The translations under genes and the position numbers were made by a program. A stretch of DNA of 56,995 nt from CAVLCC01 sp963661535 (GTDB lineage Bacteria; Actinomycetota; Coriobacteriia; Coriobacteriales; CADBOM01). The DNA is taken from assembly GCA_963661535.1 (NCBI GenBank), contig CAVLCC010000005.1, positions 1 to 56,995 of the forward strand. The letters run 5' to 3'. The notes under the pieces are model-generated. The model had not been told where the DNA came from. It searched no databases and saw only the letters and a program-made list of their open reading frames with translations. This document shows positions 8,836 to 20,800 of this stretch, piece by piece (the first letter of the stretch is position 1; each line of letters starts with the position of its first letter).

Positions 8836-11538
8836 ATGGAAAATGATGGGGTCTTAGATTCAAGTTCATGCTCAAATTCAAGCTCCAAAAAACAAAGCGA
8901 AGACAAAGACAATCTAGGATATGATGCATTTGCCTATGAGTCGTTAGGTAAGCTCTCACCCAGCTGGTGGATAAAAGATGATGATGAAGAGCTGGAACCT
9001 TGGCTAGAGGCAGACAAGGCGTTCGATATATTTTTGGAATGGGTAACAGCAAGAGATATTGAGCTTTGGCCGCATCAAGAAGAAGCTCTCATGTCTCTCA
9101 TGGTTGGAAACCATGTGATTTTAGGAACCCCAACAGGTTCTGGTAAATCTCTAGTTGCACTAGGAATGCACTTTATGGCAATGTCTACCGGACTCAAGTC
9201 CTACTACACAGCGCCTATCAAGGCCTTGGTTAGCGAAAAGTTCTTTTATCTAGTAGACATACTAGGTCGAGAAAATGTTGGAATGGCAACAGGAGATGCA
9301 CAAATCAATCGAGATGCACCTGTAATATGTTGCACGGCAGAAGTTCTTGCAAACATTGCACTAGCCGAAGGCGACAAGGCAGACATAGGCTGCGTAGCAA
9401 TGGACGAGTTTCACTTTTATGGCGAACCGGAACGCGGTTGGGCATGGCAAATTCCGCTCCTTACTCTTAAAAAAACACAGTTCTTGCTAATGAGCGCCAC
9501 TTTGGGAGATACAAAAGATATCGCAAAAACACTGAAAGAGCACACAAAATGCGATGTGGATACAATCAACAATGCTCCGCGTCCCGTTCCTCTATCTTAT
9601 GAATATATAGAAACTCCCATAGAAGCCACGGTTGAGCTGGCATTGCGCCGACAAGAAGCTCCTATATACATAGTGCACTTTTCTCAAGATGCGGCACTCA
9701 ACACTGCAAACAACTTGGCAAATTATGGGGTTACGAACAAAAACCAACGCGTGGCAATAAAAGATGCTCTTAAAGGTATACGTTTTACCACCCCTTTTGG
9801 AAAAATTCTCAAACGTTTGTTAGGATGCGGAGTTGGGGTGCACCACGCAGGAATGTTGCCTAGGTATCGTCTTGTGGTAGAAAAGCTGGCTCAACAAGGG
9901 CTGCTTCCTGTAATTTGCGGAACAGACACACTAGGCGTTGGAATAAATGTTCCTATCCATACGGTAATTCTTACGGCACTAACAAAATTTGATGGGACAA
10001 AAACTCGACGCCTTAAAGCGAGAGAGTTTCACCAGATCGTTGGTAGAGCTGGACGTTCTGGATTTGACACCGAGGGTATGGTTTTAGCGCAGGCTCCCGA
10101 GCACGACATAGAAAACGCTAAACTTATCCAAAAGGCGGAGGGCGATCCCAAAAAGTTGCGCAAAATAAAAAAGAAAAAACCTCCCGAGGGTTTTGTGACC
10201 TGGAATAAGCAAACATTTGAAAAGCTGTGCAACGCAGATCCAGAAAAGCTAAAACCTAGAATGCGAATTTCGCACTCGATGATTTTGGCTTGCGTTATGT
10301 ATGGAGGAGACGCTTGCAGCAGGATTAAAGGTATTATCAATGAATCAGCTCAGCCTGTGGAAGAAAAGATTGCACTTCTAAAGCGCGTTGACGAAATATT
10401 TGAAACGCTTATTACAACAGGGGTCGTTGAAAAGGTTGAGAATTTTGGCGATGACGAAAATAATCTGCTCGCCAACAGTGCGGACGAAAGCAACGTTGCA
10501 GGCAAAATCAAGTACCTGCTCACAATAGATCTTCCGCTAGATTTTGCTCTTGACCAGCCTCTTTCGCCATTTTTGATTGCCGCGCTAGATTTGTTGGATC
10601 CAGAAAGCGAAAACTATTATTTAGATGTGATTTCTATGACAGAAGCCACACTAGATGACCCCATGCAAGTGCTCAGGTCTCAACAACGAATAGAGCGCAA
10701 CAAAGCGATAGACAAAATGAAAGCTCTAGACATTGGCTACGAAGAGCGCATAGAGCGCGCAAATGAGATAACTTATCCAAAGCCTTTAGAGGATCTCCTA
10801 GAAATTGCATACGAAAAATATTGTGTGGGCGTTCCATGGGCGCGAGATTTTAAAATAAAGCCAAAGTCGGTTGTGCGCGATATGATCGAAACTGTGTCTG
10901 ACTTTAATACTTATGTTTCTAGATATAAAATAGAACGCAGTGAGGGCACGCTTTTGCGTTATTTGTCGGACGCTTATAAGGCACTTAGCCGCACGGTTCC
11001 CATCTCTAAGCGAAACGAGCAACTAGAAGATGTTGTGTCATGGCTCGACTTTTTGGTGCGAGCAGTTGACTCAAGTCTTGTAAATGAGTGGGAGAATTCG
11101 GGCACAACTCTTGAAGATAGTCAGAGTGCACCACCTAGTACTGATGCAGTGGTTCAAGACAGGCGCGGAGTGCGCTTGCTTGTGCGAAATGCTCTGTTTA
11201 TGCGCGTGCGCATGGCTTCATTGCATCAGGCTGATCGTTTGGGTGAGCTAGATGCAAAATGGGAATTTGGAGAGCGAAAATGGCGCGATGCGCTTAATTG
11301 CTACTACGAGGTTCATGAAGAAATTCTCACTGATGGCGATGCGCGTTCGTCTGCATTTTTTATCATTGATGAGGGCGACGAAGAGTCTGCACATATTTGG
11401 CATGTTCGTCAAATCTTTAGTGACCCGCAGCAAGATCACGATTTTGCACTTGCCGCAGATGTGGATCTAGATGCAACTCAAGATGAGGGCGAAGTAGTAT
11501 TTTCAAACTTCCGCGTAGGCTTTATTGAGGAGCTTTAG
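8836..11538 (+). CDS. Ski2-like DExH-box RNA helicase with actinobacterial C-terminal domain
   Basis: The 900-residue superfamily 2 helicase has Walker A GTPTGSGKS near residue 98, DEFH (DExH) near 190, LMSATLGD (motif III), CGTDTLGVGINVPI and QIVGRAGRSGFD (motif VI). The last 400 or so residues resemble the extension of actinobacterial Ski2/Mtr4-like helicases (DUF3516 type). Family knowledge: ATP-dependent unwinding of RNA, probably in RNA turnover; no bacterial substrate can be named here. It is monocistronic. The start ATG has AAAAGG upstream. It converges with hpf and they share a bidirectional terminator at 11610-11646. Confidence 0.88.
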   Translation: MENDGVLDSSSCSNSSSKKQSEDKDNLGYDAFAYESLGKLSPSWWIKDDDEELEPWLEADKAFDIFLEWVTARDIELWPHQEEALMSLMVGNHVILGTPTGSGKSLVALGMHFMAMSTGLKSYYTAPIKALVSEKFFYLVDILGRENVGMATGDAQINRDAPVICCTAEVLANIALAEGDKADIGCVAMDEFHFYGEPERGWAWQIPLLTLKKTQFLLMSATLGDTKDIAKTLKEHTKCDVDTINNAPRPVPLSYEYIETPIEATVELALRRQEAPIYIVHFSQDAALNTANNLANYGVTNKNQRVAIKDALKGIRFTTPFGKILKRLLGCGVGVHHAGMLPRYRLVVEKLAQQGLLPVICGTDTLGVGINVPIHTVILTALTKFDGTKTRRLKAREFHQIVGRAGRSGFDTEGMVLAQAPEHDIENAKLIQKAEGDPKKLRKIKKKKPPEGFVTWNKQTFEKLCNADPEKLKPRMRISHSMILACVMYGGDACSRIKGIINESAQPVEEKIALLKRVDEIFETLITTGVVEKVENFGDDENNLLANSADESNVAGKIKYLLTIDLPLDFALDQPLSPFLIAALDLLDPESENYYLDVISMTEATLDDPMQVLRSQQRIERNKAIDKMKALDIGYEERIERANEITYPKPLEDLLEIAYEKYCVGVPWARDFKIKPKSVVRDMIETVSDFNTYVSRYKIERSEGTLLRYLSDAYKALSRTVPISKRNEQLEDVVSWLDFLVRAVDSSLVNEWENSGTTLEDSQSAPPSTDAVVQDRRGVRLLVRNALFMRVRMASLHQADRLGELDAKWEFGERKWRDALNCYYEVHEEILTDGDARSSAFFIIDEGDEESAHIWHVRQIFSDPQQDHDFALAADVDLDATQDEGEVVFSNFRVGFIEEL

Positions 11539-11609
11539 GCAAAGCTTAAAAAACCGCAAAGCCGCAACCTTGGTACACAAAACTTGGCATCTCCTTACAT
11601 ATAATCAAA

Positions 11610-11646
11610 AAAGCAGGTGCCTCCCTACCCCGAAGACACCTGCTTT
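11610..11646. terminator. Bidirectional terminator between helicase gene and hpf
   Basis: Perfect 10-bp arms AAAGCAGGTG/CACCTGCTTT are separated by a 17-nt loop. On the minus strand the stem is followed by TTTTTTGATTAT, a canonical terminator for hpf. On the plus strand a weaker T-rich tail serves the helicase gene. Confidence 0.85.
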
Positions 11647-11696
11647 ATGCTTATTTATAATACTGCAAAAAATGCAAGTTTTTAGCTTCTTATTTT

Positions 11697-12260
11697 TTAC
11701 AAGACGGCTTTAATTAGACCGTATCCGCCTCCATGACGGCGGTATAACAAATGCACAGAACCCGAAATCTTGTCTTGATACATAAAGAAGTCGTGACCCA
11801 GCAAATCAATTTGGATAAGAGCTTCTTCTTCAGTAAGTGGTTGCAGCTCGAGCTCTTTGACTCTTACAACATCCTCATCACGCTCTATATCTTGTGCAAT
11901 GTCGTCGATAGACTCTGTTGGAATAAGCTGCGTAGAAGGCTTTTCGGATCTAAACTTTTTATCCAAAACGCGGGTCTTATATTTGCGCAACTGGCGCATA
12001 ACTTTAGCTGCGGCGATATCAATAGCAGCATACATATCTTCGCCAGCTTCTTCTGTACGAATAATATGTCTTTTTGCAATAAGAGTTATCTCGCACACAG
12101 CAGGATTTGGATTTGCTGGATTTTTTTCTACGTGCAAAACCACATCTGCTTTCATAGGAGATATATCAAATGCCTTCATGGCAGATCCGATTTTTGAATT
12201 AACATAATCTTTCAGTGGTTCTGTAACAGTCATTTTGCGACCAGTAATTTTGATATCCAT
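11697..12260 (-). CDS. hpf: Ribosome hibernation promoting factor, long form
   Basis: The 187-residue protein matches long-form HPF. Residues 1-100 form the S30AE domain (MDIKITGRKMTVTEPLKDYV), followed by a variable linker and a C-terminal dimerisation domain from about residue 130 (ALIQIDLLGHDFFMYQD). Known role: binding the 30S subunit in stationary phase and joining 70S ribosomes into inactive 100S dimers. Unlike short HPF, the long form needs no RMF partner. The start has GAGG upstream. A strong terminator follows, and the substrate-binding lipoprotein gene lies about 60 bp upstream on the same strand. Confidence 0.95.
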   Translation of the reverse strand: MDIKITGRKMTVTEPLKDYVNSKIGSAMKAFDISPMKADVVLHVEKNPANPNPAVCEITLIAKRHIIRTEEAGEDMYAAIDIAAAKVMRQLRKYKTRVLDKKFRSEKPSTQLIPTESIDDIAQDIERDEDVVRVKELELQPLTEEEALIQIDLLGHDFFMYQDKISGSVHLLYRRHGGGYGLIKAVL

Positions 12261-12323
12261 CTTCAGTACCTCGTTTCTAAAATTTTCCTAACTGCATGTG
12301 CTAATTTATTGACGTCAAACCTC

Positions 12324-13199
12324 CTAGTTTGTAGTGGTTTGTGGAAGTGCATAATTAACACTTGCCTCCCCGCACCATTTTGAAATTACAACATCTAGCA
12401 CTCCATTTTTTTGAATTGTTTGAAGTGCTTTTGTTAGCGATTGAGATAAATCTGAGTTGCTTTGCAAGACAGCCATATAAACTCCACTTTCACCATCAAA
12501 AGTGCCCTTGCAAACAACACCATTGTATAGCATAGACATGTATCCGCCCGAAACCACGTCTGCAACAACATATTGAACCGACTGATCTTCTAGCGATTGG
12601 AACATGTTTTTCATTGAGTCAGATAGTGTCATGTTTGTGGCTGAGCAATACTGAACCGCAGTGGTTGCAGCAGCACTTCCTTTGTAGGCTGCGACCTTTG
12701 CGTCTTTTAGAGCATCTGGTTTGACTGTGCTAGAAGAACCATCATTCAAACCAAAAATTGCTGGACTGTTGTTTAAGTACGGTCCCACCAACGAACGCTC
12801 TCCGTTAGCATTTTGTGTGCCCGTTGCAGACATAAACATATCTACCTTTTTCTCTTTTAGAGAGTTGTTTGCATTAGCATCAGCTAGGTCTACAACTTTG
12901 AGCTTAAGACCAAGCTCATCAGCAAGTTCTGCAGCTACATCAACATCTAGACCAACAATTTTGTTTGAAGATGTTTTTCCATCTGAATTTGTATCTCCGG
13001 TTGTTATAGATGCAAAAGGAGGCTGTGATGTATCCACGCCAACTGTAAGAGTTCCAGCTGTTATTAGCGCTGAGTCGGACACTGTTGACTGCAGCGAAAC
13101 GTCTTTAGATCCGCTGGTGCCACAACCTGTTAGAACAAAACACATAGCTGCGCCGAGTGCTACAGCTAAAACCAAACCTGTTATACGAACCTTTTTCAT
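12324..13199 (-). CDS. Amino-acid ABC transporter substrate-binding lipoprotein
   Basis: The 291-residue protein has a signal peptide ending in the lipobox LTGC. It then shows the SBP_bac_3 pattern: TAGTLTVGVDTSQPPF, LDVDVAAELADELGLK and a late VISKWCGE. Family role: capture of polar amino acids or similar solutes for an ABC importer. No permease or ATPase gene adjoins it, so the transporter partner lies elsewhere or the protein acts as a sensor. The ligand cannot be told from the sequence. Confidence 0.87.
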   Translation of the reverse strand: MKKVRITGLVLAVALGAAMCFVLTGCGTSGSKDVSLQSTVSDSALITAGTLTVGVDTSQPPFASITTGDTNSDGKTSSNKIVGLDVDVAAELADELGLKLKVVDLADANANNSLKEKKVDMFMSATGTQNANGERSLVGPYLNNSPAIFGLNDGSSSTVKPDALKDAKVAAYKGSAAATTAVQYCSATNMTLSDSMKNMFQSLEDQSVQYVVADVVSGGYMSMLYNGVVCKGTFDGESGVYMAVLQSNSDLSQSLTKALQTIQKNGVLDVVISKWCGEASVNYALPQTTTN

Positions 13200-13516
13200 C
13201 TAGAACCTCTCTAGTCTAATTGCAATAAAACTTAGCGACTCACATAAATGCAGCTCGCTTTTGTTAATTAACTATCTATACTCTACCACTAATTGTGGGA
13301 ATTTTGGCTCACCATTCTATGCTCAACATCTAAATACCATTATTTTGCACACCTTAAGGTGTTGCATTTGAGACATACTCAATATACATCTAGGAAACAC
13401 AACCTAGCATTACATGCACTGTATTTTTAAATTTAGCCTGTAAGGCACGAGGTTTAGATTTGGTTTAGATCTGGTTTAGATTTTATTTAGATCTGGTTTA
13501 GAGTTTGGTAAGTTTT
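13200..13516. other. Divergent region upstream of comF
   Basis: This roughly 317-bp AT-rich region contains no supported gene. Its right end, just before the comF ATG, is occupied by five imperfect 11-bp direct repeats (listed separately). Confidence 0.5.
13453..13508 (+). repeat. Five tandem 11-bp repeats directly before comF
   Basis: Successive units read TTTAGATTTGG, TTTAGATCTGG, TTTAGATTTTA, TTTAGATCTGG and TTTAGAGTTTGG. The 11-bp period is close to one DNA helical turn, as in an array of binding sites. The array ends 8 bp before the ATG. A related sequence occurs at 27720-27783. Confidence 0.7.
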
Positions 13517-14338
13517 ATGTGCAATCATCTTTTTATGATTGAAAGACTAACAAATACTATCTCAACTCTAGCAAAAGACTCTAGGACAGGTCTTTTAGAG
13601 CTTGCATGGCCAACGAGATGCGTTATTTGCGACATGCCAGGCAAGCTTTTATGCGACCAATGCTTAGACGCACTTCCACTAATAGTGCAGGCGAACTCGT
13701 GCAGAAAATGTGGAACTCCATATGGAAAAATCGAATGCACCGAATGTTGGAATAGAGATGGTAGGGTAGAACATAACTTTTCGAGTGCAACATGTGCTAT
13801 GGAATATACCAATGAAAGTTCACGGCTAATTAAATGCTTTAAAGACCAAGGAGAATTGCGTCTTGCAGGTCTGTTGGCAAACTTTATTGCTGATGCACTT
13901 AAAAATGATGGATGTCTTCCAAAAGCTGGGTTTGGAAGGATCCGCAAAGAGTCTGTGGTCCAGCTCAAGTCTAGCCCTCATGCAACACCAGATCTTCTAA
14001 CATATATACCTGCAACGCCTGCAGCAATTGCAAGACGTGGATATGACCATATGCAGCTAATTGCTGATAGCTTATCTAGTCTAATTGGAATTGAAGCTGC
14101 GCGAACACTAAAGACATATGATAGAGCAGACCAACGTGAACTTAACAAAACACAGCGCACACAAAATATGTCAGAGGCTTTTGAGCTAGAAGCCAACCAC
14201 TCAGCACTTAAGAACAAACACATCCTTTTGATAGACGACGTTTTTACGACAGGCGCAACTCTTAATTGTGCTTCTAAAATATTGCGTGACGCAGGGGCTC
14301 ATGAAATATTTGTGGCCACAGTATGCCGAGTGTGGTAG
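13517..14338 (+). CDS. comF: ComF family protein (amidophosphoribosyltransferase-like)
   Basis: The roughly 273-residue protein has an N-terminal zinc-finger-like region with paired cysteines (CVICDMPGKLLCDQC, CRKCGTPYGKIECTEC). A phosphoribosyltransferase domain follows, ending in the PRPP-loop-like LLIDDVFTTGATL. The block RRGYDHMQL and the DQRELNKTQRTQNM region are typical of ComF. Known role: DNA uptake in natural transformation in some species; its biochemical role is unsettled. The start is placed at ATG 13517; an upstream in-frame TTG lies inside the repeat array, and ATG 13535 is possible. Competence partners are not nearby, though a prepilin peptidase lies about 12 kb away. Confidence 0.88.
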   Translation: MCNHLFMIERLTNTISTLAKDSRTGLLELAWPTRCVICDMPGKLLCDQCLDALPLIVQANSCRKCGTPYGKIECTECWNRDGRVEHNFSSATCAMEYTNESSRLIKCFKDQGELRLAGLLANFIADALKNDGCLPKAGFGRIRKESVVQLKSSPHATPDLLTYIPATPAAIARRGYDHMQLIADSLSSLIGIEAARTLKTYDRADQRELNKTQRTQNMSEAFELEANHSALKNKHILLIDDVFTTGATLNCASKILRDAGAHEIFVATVCRVW

Positions 14339-14856
14339 ATATGCGTGCAAGCATTTAGGGCATGATGCTAAACTTGTAGGCAAGCATTTCTTTGGGTCTG
14401 TGGTTGCGCGTGCACTTGTAAGTGTGCGCTAGTCCATGGCAGATGCGGTCGAAAGGATCCACGTAAGCAGCTTGCTTACGTCTATGGAAGTTTGGTTGCA
14501 TTTACGGCTTCCAAACTTTGCATAAAGCACAAATGCAAGCTGTGAGCACGGCGTATTCTAGATGTAAGACGCACCGCTTAATAAACCTAAATAAAAAATT
14601 GCAAAGACAAGAGATCTTTGCTAAGCGAGAGAGTGAAGAGCTAAAAGGCCAAGCTCCAGTGCGCGAGTGTGGGGAAGAAAACCAGGTCAGCCAAAGAAAT
14701 GCACTTCTTAGTTTGCAATCGGCAAAAAACATCCTACATAATTTTTATAGCCACACTCAAAAATAAAAAAGCTGCCTCGCATTTTCACACAAGGCAGCTT
14801 TAGCTAAATCTAAAAATCTTTTATCAGCAGCAAAACTTTAGACAAAAACTGATGTT
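14339..14856. other. Gene-poor 518-bp region with three tandem hairpins
   Basis: No convincing gene is seen between comF and the end of the surface-protein gene. The left half holds three consecutive potential stem-loops: 14408-14429 (10 bp including two G-T pairs), 14461-14481 (perfect 9 bp, loop GCT) and 14488-14518 (8-bp arms AAGTTTGG/CCAAACTT). The right end holds the terminator of the minus-strand surface-protein gene. The hairpins lack T runs and could belong to an untranslated region or a small RNA. Confidence 0.45.
14768..14801 (-). terminator. Rho-independent terminator of the cell-wall-binding protein gene
   Basis: Perfect 10-bp arms AAAGCTGCCT/AGGCAGCTTT enclose a 14-nt loop. On the minus strand the stem runs into TTTTTTATTTTT, about 55 bp after the stop codon of the surface-protein gene. 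Confidence 0.85.
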
Positions 14857-17800
14857 TTACTCCTCCTTCAAAGCATCATTAGCTGCTTTTGCAATTGTCT
14901 CATTAACTGCAGCATCTCCTCCAAAAATATAACCTTTAGACAAGAGATCTTTGTTTTGTGAGACCATAGATTTTACATTTTTTATACCTGTTTCACTATC
15001 GCTTGCAAGCAAAAGCACGGAGCGATTTTTGCCCAAGAAAGAAGCTGACGATAAAGCATCTGGGAAGTCGTATGCAGATGCAATGCCTAGTCCATCGCAA
15101 GATAAAACAACACTTGGTTGTACAGCATAATCTGAAGAATTGCCCATTACCCAGTTAGCAATTTCAACAGATGTCTCTAATCTGGTCTTGCCGCTTAGAC
15201 GAGTAGAGGTTTTGCCTAGTGGAGAAATTGCAGAGTCTTTAATTCCGGTATCTCCTCCATCACCACCAACAATAACTATGTTTTTAAATCCTCCATCTTC
15301 TATTGCTTTTGCACTAGAATCTGCAAGTTCGCCTTTTACTCCCAAAAAGATTGGTGACTTAGAAGCATAAGCATAAGAAGAAATTGAGAGTGCATCTGCA
15401 AAATCTTCGCCTTTGGTAACAATTGCAGTATCACTCCAATTTCCTGCTCCTGCCTCATATATTGCATCGGCAGTTTCTATTCGTGTTGCGCCAAAAATAC
15501 GATCAACTGTGGTTACACAATCTAGGTTCTCTATCTGCTTAAATACATCATCACTAACAGCTGCAGATCCACCAACAACAGAAACAATTAAACCATCCTT
15601 AGACGCAACACGCTTAATTTGTGTTGCAGCATCTTCAGATAGCGTACTAGGATCTGTAAGAATTATTGGACAATCTAGAACACCAGCCAGAGATGATGCG
15701 GCTAATGCGTCTGCGAAAGAGGAGTTGGAAGCAACAATTGCCTCTGTGCAAGAGCCTGCATTAAATGCCTCTTCTACAATCTTAGACATTGTTCCATTGC
15801 GATCTGTGCCGCCTAGGCGCTTAAAGGAATCTGTTGTTTTGGTAATGGTGAAAGTGCCAGCTGGAGCTGTGCCCTCATAATCTTCTATACCTTTAAGAAC
15901 AACCGTATAAACGCCGTGTTCAACTGGAGCGCCCTCTAAGATGTTTCCGTCTCTATCCTTATAAGCCACAGTGTAATCTCTGTCTTTAATAAGCTCTGTG
16001 CCATCAAGTGTGACTGCGATATTAGGCTCAATCTCCTCTCCGGTATACTTAGCTTTTTTATCCATCTCAACAACGGCATCAGAGATTGATTTTTTCTTTA
16101 GGGTACCTTGACCACTAATGTAAACTAGCTCTATTACATCGCCTTCACTAACAGTTTGAAGTGTTGGATATGTAGAAGCATATTCGCCATTTATAACAAA
16201 TGACCAGTAGCTCCAATTTGTTCCGTCACTTGTCATGCCTAGCTTGCGACCTTGCGGTGAAGTGATAGAGGCTGGAATTCCGCTATATTCACCATCAGTG
16301 AAGCTATATGTATAATTGGCCTTGTCCAGTAAGCTTGTAAATACGTTCCAAGCATTAGTGTCTTCGTCGGCAGGAAGTGTGACTTCTGTTGTAGGAATCC
16401 ACGACTCGATTGTGTAATTATTGCTTGCATCGAGCTCACTTATGCCTGTTACCCTTGCAGTAACCGTAAAAGTCTTGCCTGCATTTGGATCGTCTTGTCC
16501 GGTAGTTCCTAGAACCGTAACAGTAGCAGATACAGGCTGTTCTTTTAGCTTTGCAAAGGTTGTATTATCCGGATAGCGCTCAGCATAGCGAGCATACTTA
16601 TCACTAGATAGACTTGAGTTAATTGTTACTTTTGTGTTGTATTGGGGTTGAGTAACTACTAGATTCTCGCTTTGTATAACTGTGCTCTTTGAAGATTTAA
16701 ACAATCTCCAATCCATCCAGCTCATTGAGTCGTATCCAGGAAGCTCAACAGGAACAATTCCCCAACCAGCTTTGTTGGTATCTTCGTAGTTATAAGTCCA
16801 AGCAAGATTTCCTTCTGCATCATAATATGCTTTTTGGAACGCATGCATGTTTTGAGTTACAGAATTTATGTTTTGTCCATCCAAAATTGCTTGAGCATAT
16901 CCAGCTTTGGCTGCCTCCATTAGAGCAACTGTTTTATCTAGATCGGCTTGATTCATTGGAGCCACAGTAAACTCAAGTGTTTTGCTTGCAGTAACCGCGG
17001 CATTTTGTTTGTTGGTTACTGTGAGTGTGATAGAAGATTTCTTGCTCTGACCACCTGGCAAATCTTGATATACGTAGGTGCGGTACCCATTAGTCACAAT
17101 AGGCTGGTTTGTGGAGTCGGTTCCATCTGTTGCCGTATATTTTATAGAATACTCTCCACCATCGATACCCAAAATTGTGGGTCTTGGAAGTTGTTGATCG
17201 TTTGTAAGTCCTGTGTAATCTGAGACATCCTCGGTCTCAAAGTATTTGATATTGTCGTAGATAAATGTGGCATCAATCTGAGCTTGCAGCTTTGCAATAT
17301 CCTCGGATACCTTCTCAGGATCTCCCTTTACAGTAATTTCAAATTCTTTCTCATATGTAGTAGAAAATCCACCAGATCTTGACATAGAAAGCGTGGCTGT
17401 TAGATAGACCGTCTTATCTGTTGCTGCACGCGAAACCTTACCGGTGCTATTTGCGTCCCAACTGTAACCGCTAATTTTGACGCTATCCTCTGAAGATGAT
17501 TTCCAAGCAACGTTAGCCCATGTGGCATCTGTGCCCTTATTAGGCAAAGTAACGTCTTGAGTTACCGAGAAAGCTGTATCTCCGGTTGCATAGCCAATAG
17601 CCAATGTATTTGCTGCAGCCTCAAGTGCCTCAGTGGCTTTAGTCTCATCCCAAGCAAGAGATGTTGCTCTTGATGGTTTATAGGTTACAGTTTGTGTGCC
17701 CATAGTTATTTCAAATGTAACTTCGAGCTGACGTTGAGTCTCTAGCGAATAGCTAGCTTTAGCTGGATCGATAAAGAAGTATTCAATGTCTCCGTTAGTT

Positions 17801-20800
17801 GTGTCGTCTGTGGCAGATACCTTGCCCGAAACACCCTCTGTTCTATCACATGGATTATTTGCAGAAGTTACTTTTACGGATACATCTTCATAGCTTCCAT
17901 AAGAGTTAATCTTGGCTAGAAGCATGTCGTTAACATTGGTATCTTTTCCATATTCTGGAGCTAGGCGGAAGCTGTCTTTATTAAGCTTTGACACCAAGCC
18001 ATCTAAAGTGCTTCCATCAATTACTTGATTTGGGAACGAAGCCGACACACTATTTGCAGCACTTGTAGCCACAATTTTTAGATATTTTCCGCCAGCAGTT
18101 GCAGGAACCACAAGCTCTTTTGAAGTTGCATCTGCAATTGCTGTAAACGAGGAGTCATCAACATCTGCTGAATTTCCAACATACCATTGGTATGTGACTC
18201 CCTCTCTGTCGGATACATCGTCTCCGTATAAGGAGGTTGCATCCATTCTTTTGGCATAAACTGTTGCGCTTATCGTGTCTCCAGTAATTAGATCACCTGT
18301 AGATGGCGAAGTATTAACACGCAAAAGATCATACTCATTTGCGCCTAGAACCTTTAGCGCCGAAGAGTTTACCGTGTTTGTAATTGCATTTGCACTAACT
18401 TGCAAATATTTTCCAACCAAAGACTCATCTAAAACAAGTTTGCCGTCGGCTGTATTGTATGTATATTTTGTTGAATCTAGCTCAACAAATTCACCTGTTG
18501 AAGAGTCTGATACCAGCCACTTATAAGTTAGCTTAGCATCCTCTGGCACATTGCTTTCATAATATGCGCTTTGTTGCACTTTTGCTTGTGGAGTAATTGT
18601 AGAGCCTGCCTGCATAGATTGTCCGGAAGACGAAACAGCCACAGACGATAGCTCGTATGCGCCTGCTTGTGTTACAGGACCTAGCGGATCTACACTACTT
18701 GTGCTATATGAGCTCTTCTTGCTTGTGCTTACAACCGAAGCATTGCTTGTTGCCTTCACGCGAATGTATTTTCCAAGCATTGCATCTGTTACTTCGTATG
18801 TTTTTTGAGTTGCTCCCTCGATGTCTTTAAAAGCAGAATCTGAGGTTGTTTTTGTATCAGAATATTGCCACTGATATGCAACTATGTCTGAGTCTGAAAC
18901 AGTGGTATAAGAGTTTGTTTTATAAGCAGTAGCTGCTAGAGTGTTTCCAACTTTTGCACTGCCTGAGACCTCAACATTATAAAGATCAACTCCGCCTGCA
19001 ATCTTTACAGGACCAGCAGTTTTGTAGACATCACCATATCCACCATTTGCAACAACTTTTATATACTTGCCAAGCATATCTGATGTAACAGTTAGCTTAT
19101 TTGTATTTGCATTTGCAATTTGAGTTGTTGCACTAGAAGATGAGTCGCCATAATACCAGCTCCACGACACATTTTCGTTTTCTGTAACATCGCCAGATGC
19201 GGCATTTGCAGTAGCAGTTAGTTCATCTCCAACAGTTAGCTCCCCTGTTTTATCAAGAGTTACGCTCGTAACATTTACCGAACCTGCGGCTGCTACCAAT
19301 GAACCCCTACTAGATTCTTTTGAACTGCTGCCAACTTTTGAAGAAACCTCACAGTTGATGTATTTGCCCTCTAGACTTGAGTCTAGTGTTATGGTTTCTG
19401 ATGTTTTTCCTTCGATATTTGTCCAAGGACCCTTGTTAGTGTCGCCTTGTTTCCATTGGTAGTTTAGATTGCTAGAGTCAATAAAGTCGCTAGCGCCTTG
19501 TTCTTTGGCTCTTGCCTTTGCTGTATCTCCAACTGCAAATACACTTGCTTCTGTAGCTGGGTTAATGATAGATACAGCATAAATTGTAACTGCACCCTCT
19601 GCTAAAAATGGACCTGGGGCACTGTAGTATGACAAACTAACAGTATTTACGCCAGCATATGCGTCTACCGATATATAGCAATTTTCGTATTCACTGGTTA
19701 CCGTAAATGTGCTTGACGTTTGTCCCTCTATTGTTGTCCATGTTGTTGAATAAGATGGAGAAGATATTGTGTATTTCCATGTATAAGTTACGCCCTCATC
19801 AACATATGTTGGACTATAAGATGAACCCGTATATGCCTTAGCGCTAAGCGTAGCTCCAATTGTTTTTGAGGGAGCTGTTAGTTCAACTCCACTTAGCTTT
19901 TTTAATCCTTTTGCCATTACAGCATCTGATGTTTTGGTAGTTTTAGCACCCACTCCGGCATTGCCTGAGACTTGAATGTATTTTCCTTGCAAGTCTTCTG
20001 TGATAGTTAAAGTATTGGTTGTAGCACTTTCAATTGTGGTATATGTTCCATTTGAAGAATCTGAATATGACCACTCCCAAGTAACATTTATATCACTTCC
20101 AGCTTGCGTTGAAAAATCTGTGTATGCAGTTGCTGTGATTGTGTCTCCAACTGATGGTGAAGTATTATCCATGGTAACTCTATAAAGCTCTGCTTGACCG
20201 GCAAGCATCACAGGTCCTGGAATCCTATATGAATTGATGCCAGATCCAGATGTAGAATTTGGTCCGTATAAAGTTGTATCGCCAGATGTGACTTTTACGG
20301 CAATATAACTTCCTGCCAAGCTTGTTGCCAAAGACTCAGTGATATTTAGATTTTGAGATGTAGCCCCCTCGATGTCTGTATAATCTGATGTAGTTGTAGA
20401 CTTAGTTGAAGCTTTCATCCATTGATAAGAAAAAGTTCCGTCATTGGCAACACTATTATAAGTTGAATAATAGCTGCCTGAATTGTCTGCTTCATACACA
20501 TTTGCCCAAAGCTCTGTTCCTGCTTTTATGCTTCCAGATACATATGAATAGCTGCTATTTGCGTCCTTTGTGCTTTGTATAAAAACATAATTTGATGATG
20601 AAAGTGCTTGAAGCGTTGCCTCATTTTCATTTTGTTGCTGCGTCTTCTGTTCACCTGTCACAATGTTTTGTTCTTCAGATACGCCCGAAGAACCTGTTCC
20701 ATCTTGAGCAAACGCCCGAATTGGAACACATGAAAACATAAGCATAAATGCAAAAAATACATTTATTGCTTTCTTCCATGTTTTTGTTTTGGTAATTTCC

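Noticed and set aside
14518..14766. An 82-codon plus-strand frame after comF
   Set aside because: It starts with TTG, has no ribosome binding site and no recognisable domain, and runs into the terminator of the convergent surface-protein gene.
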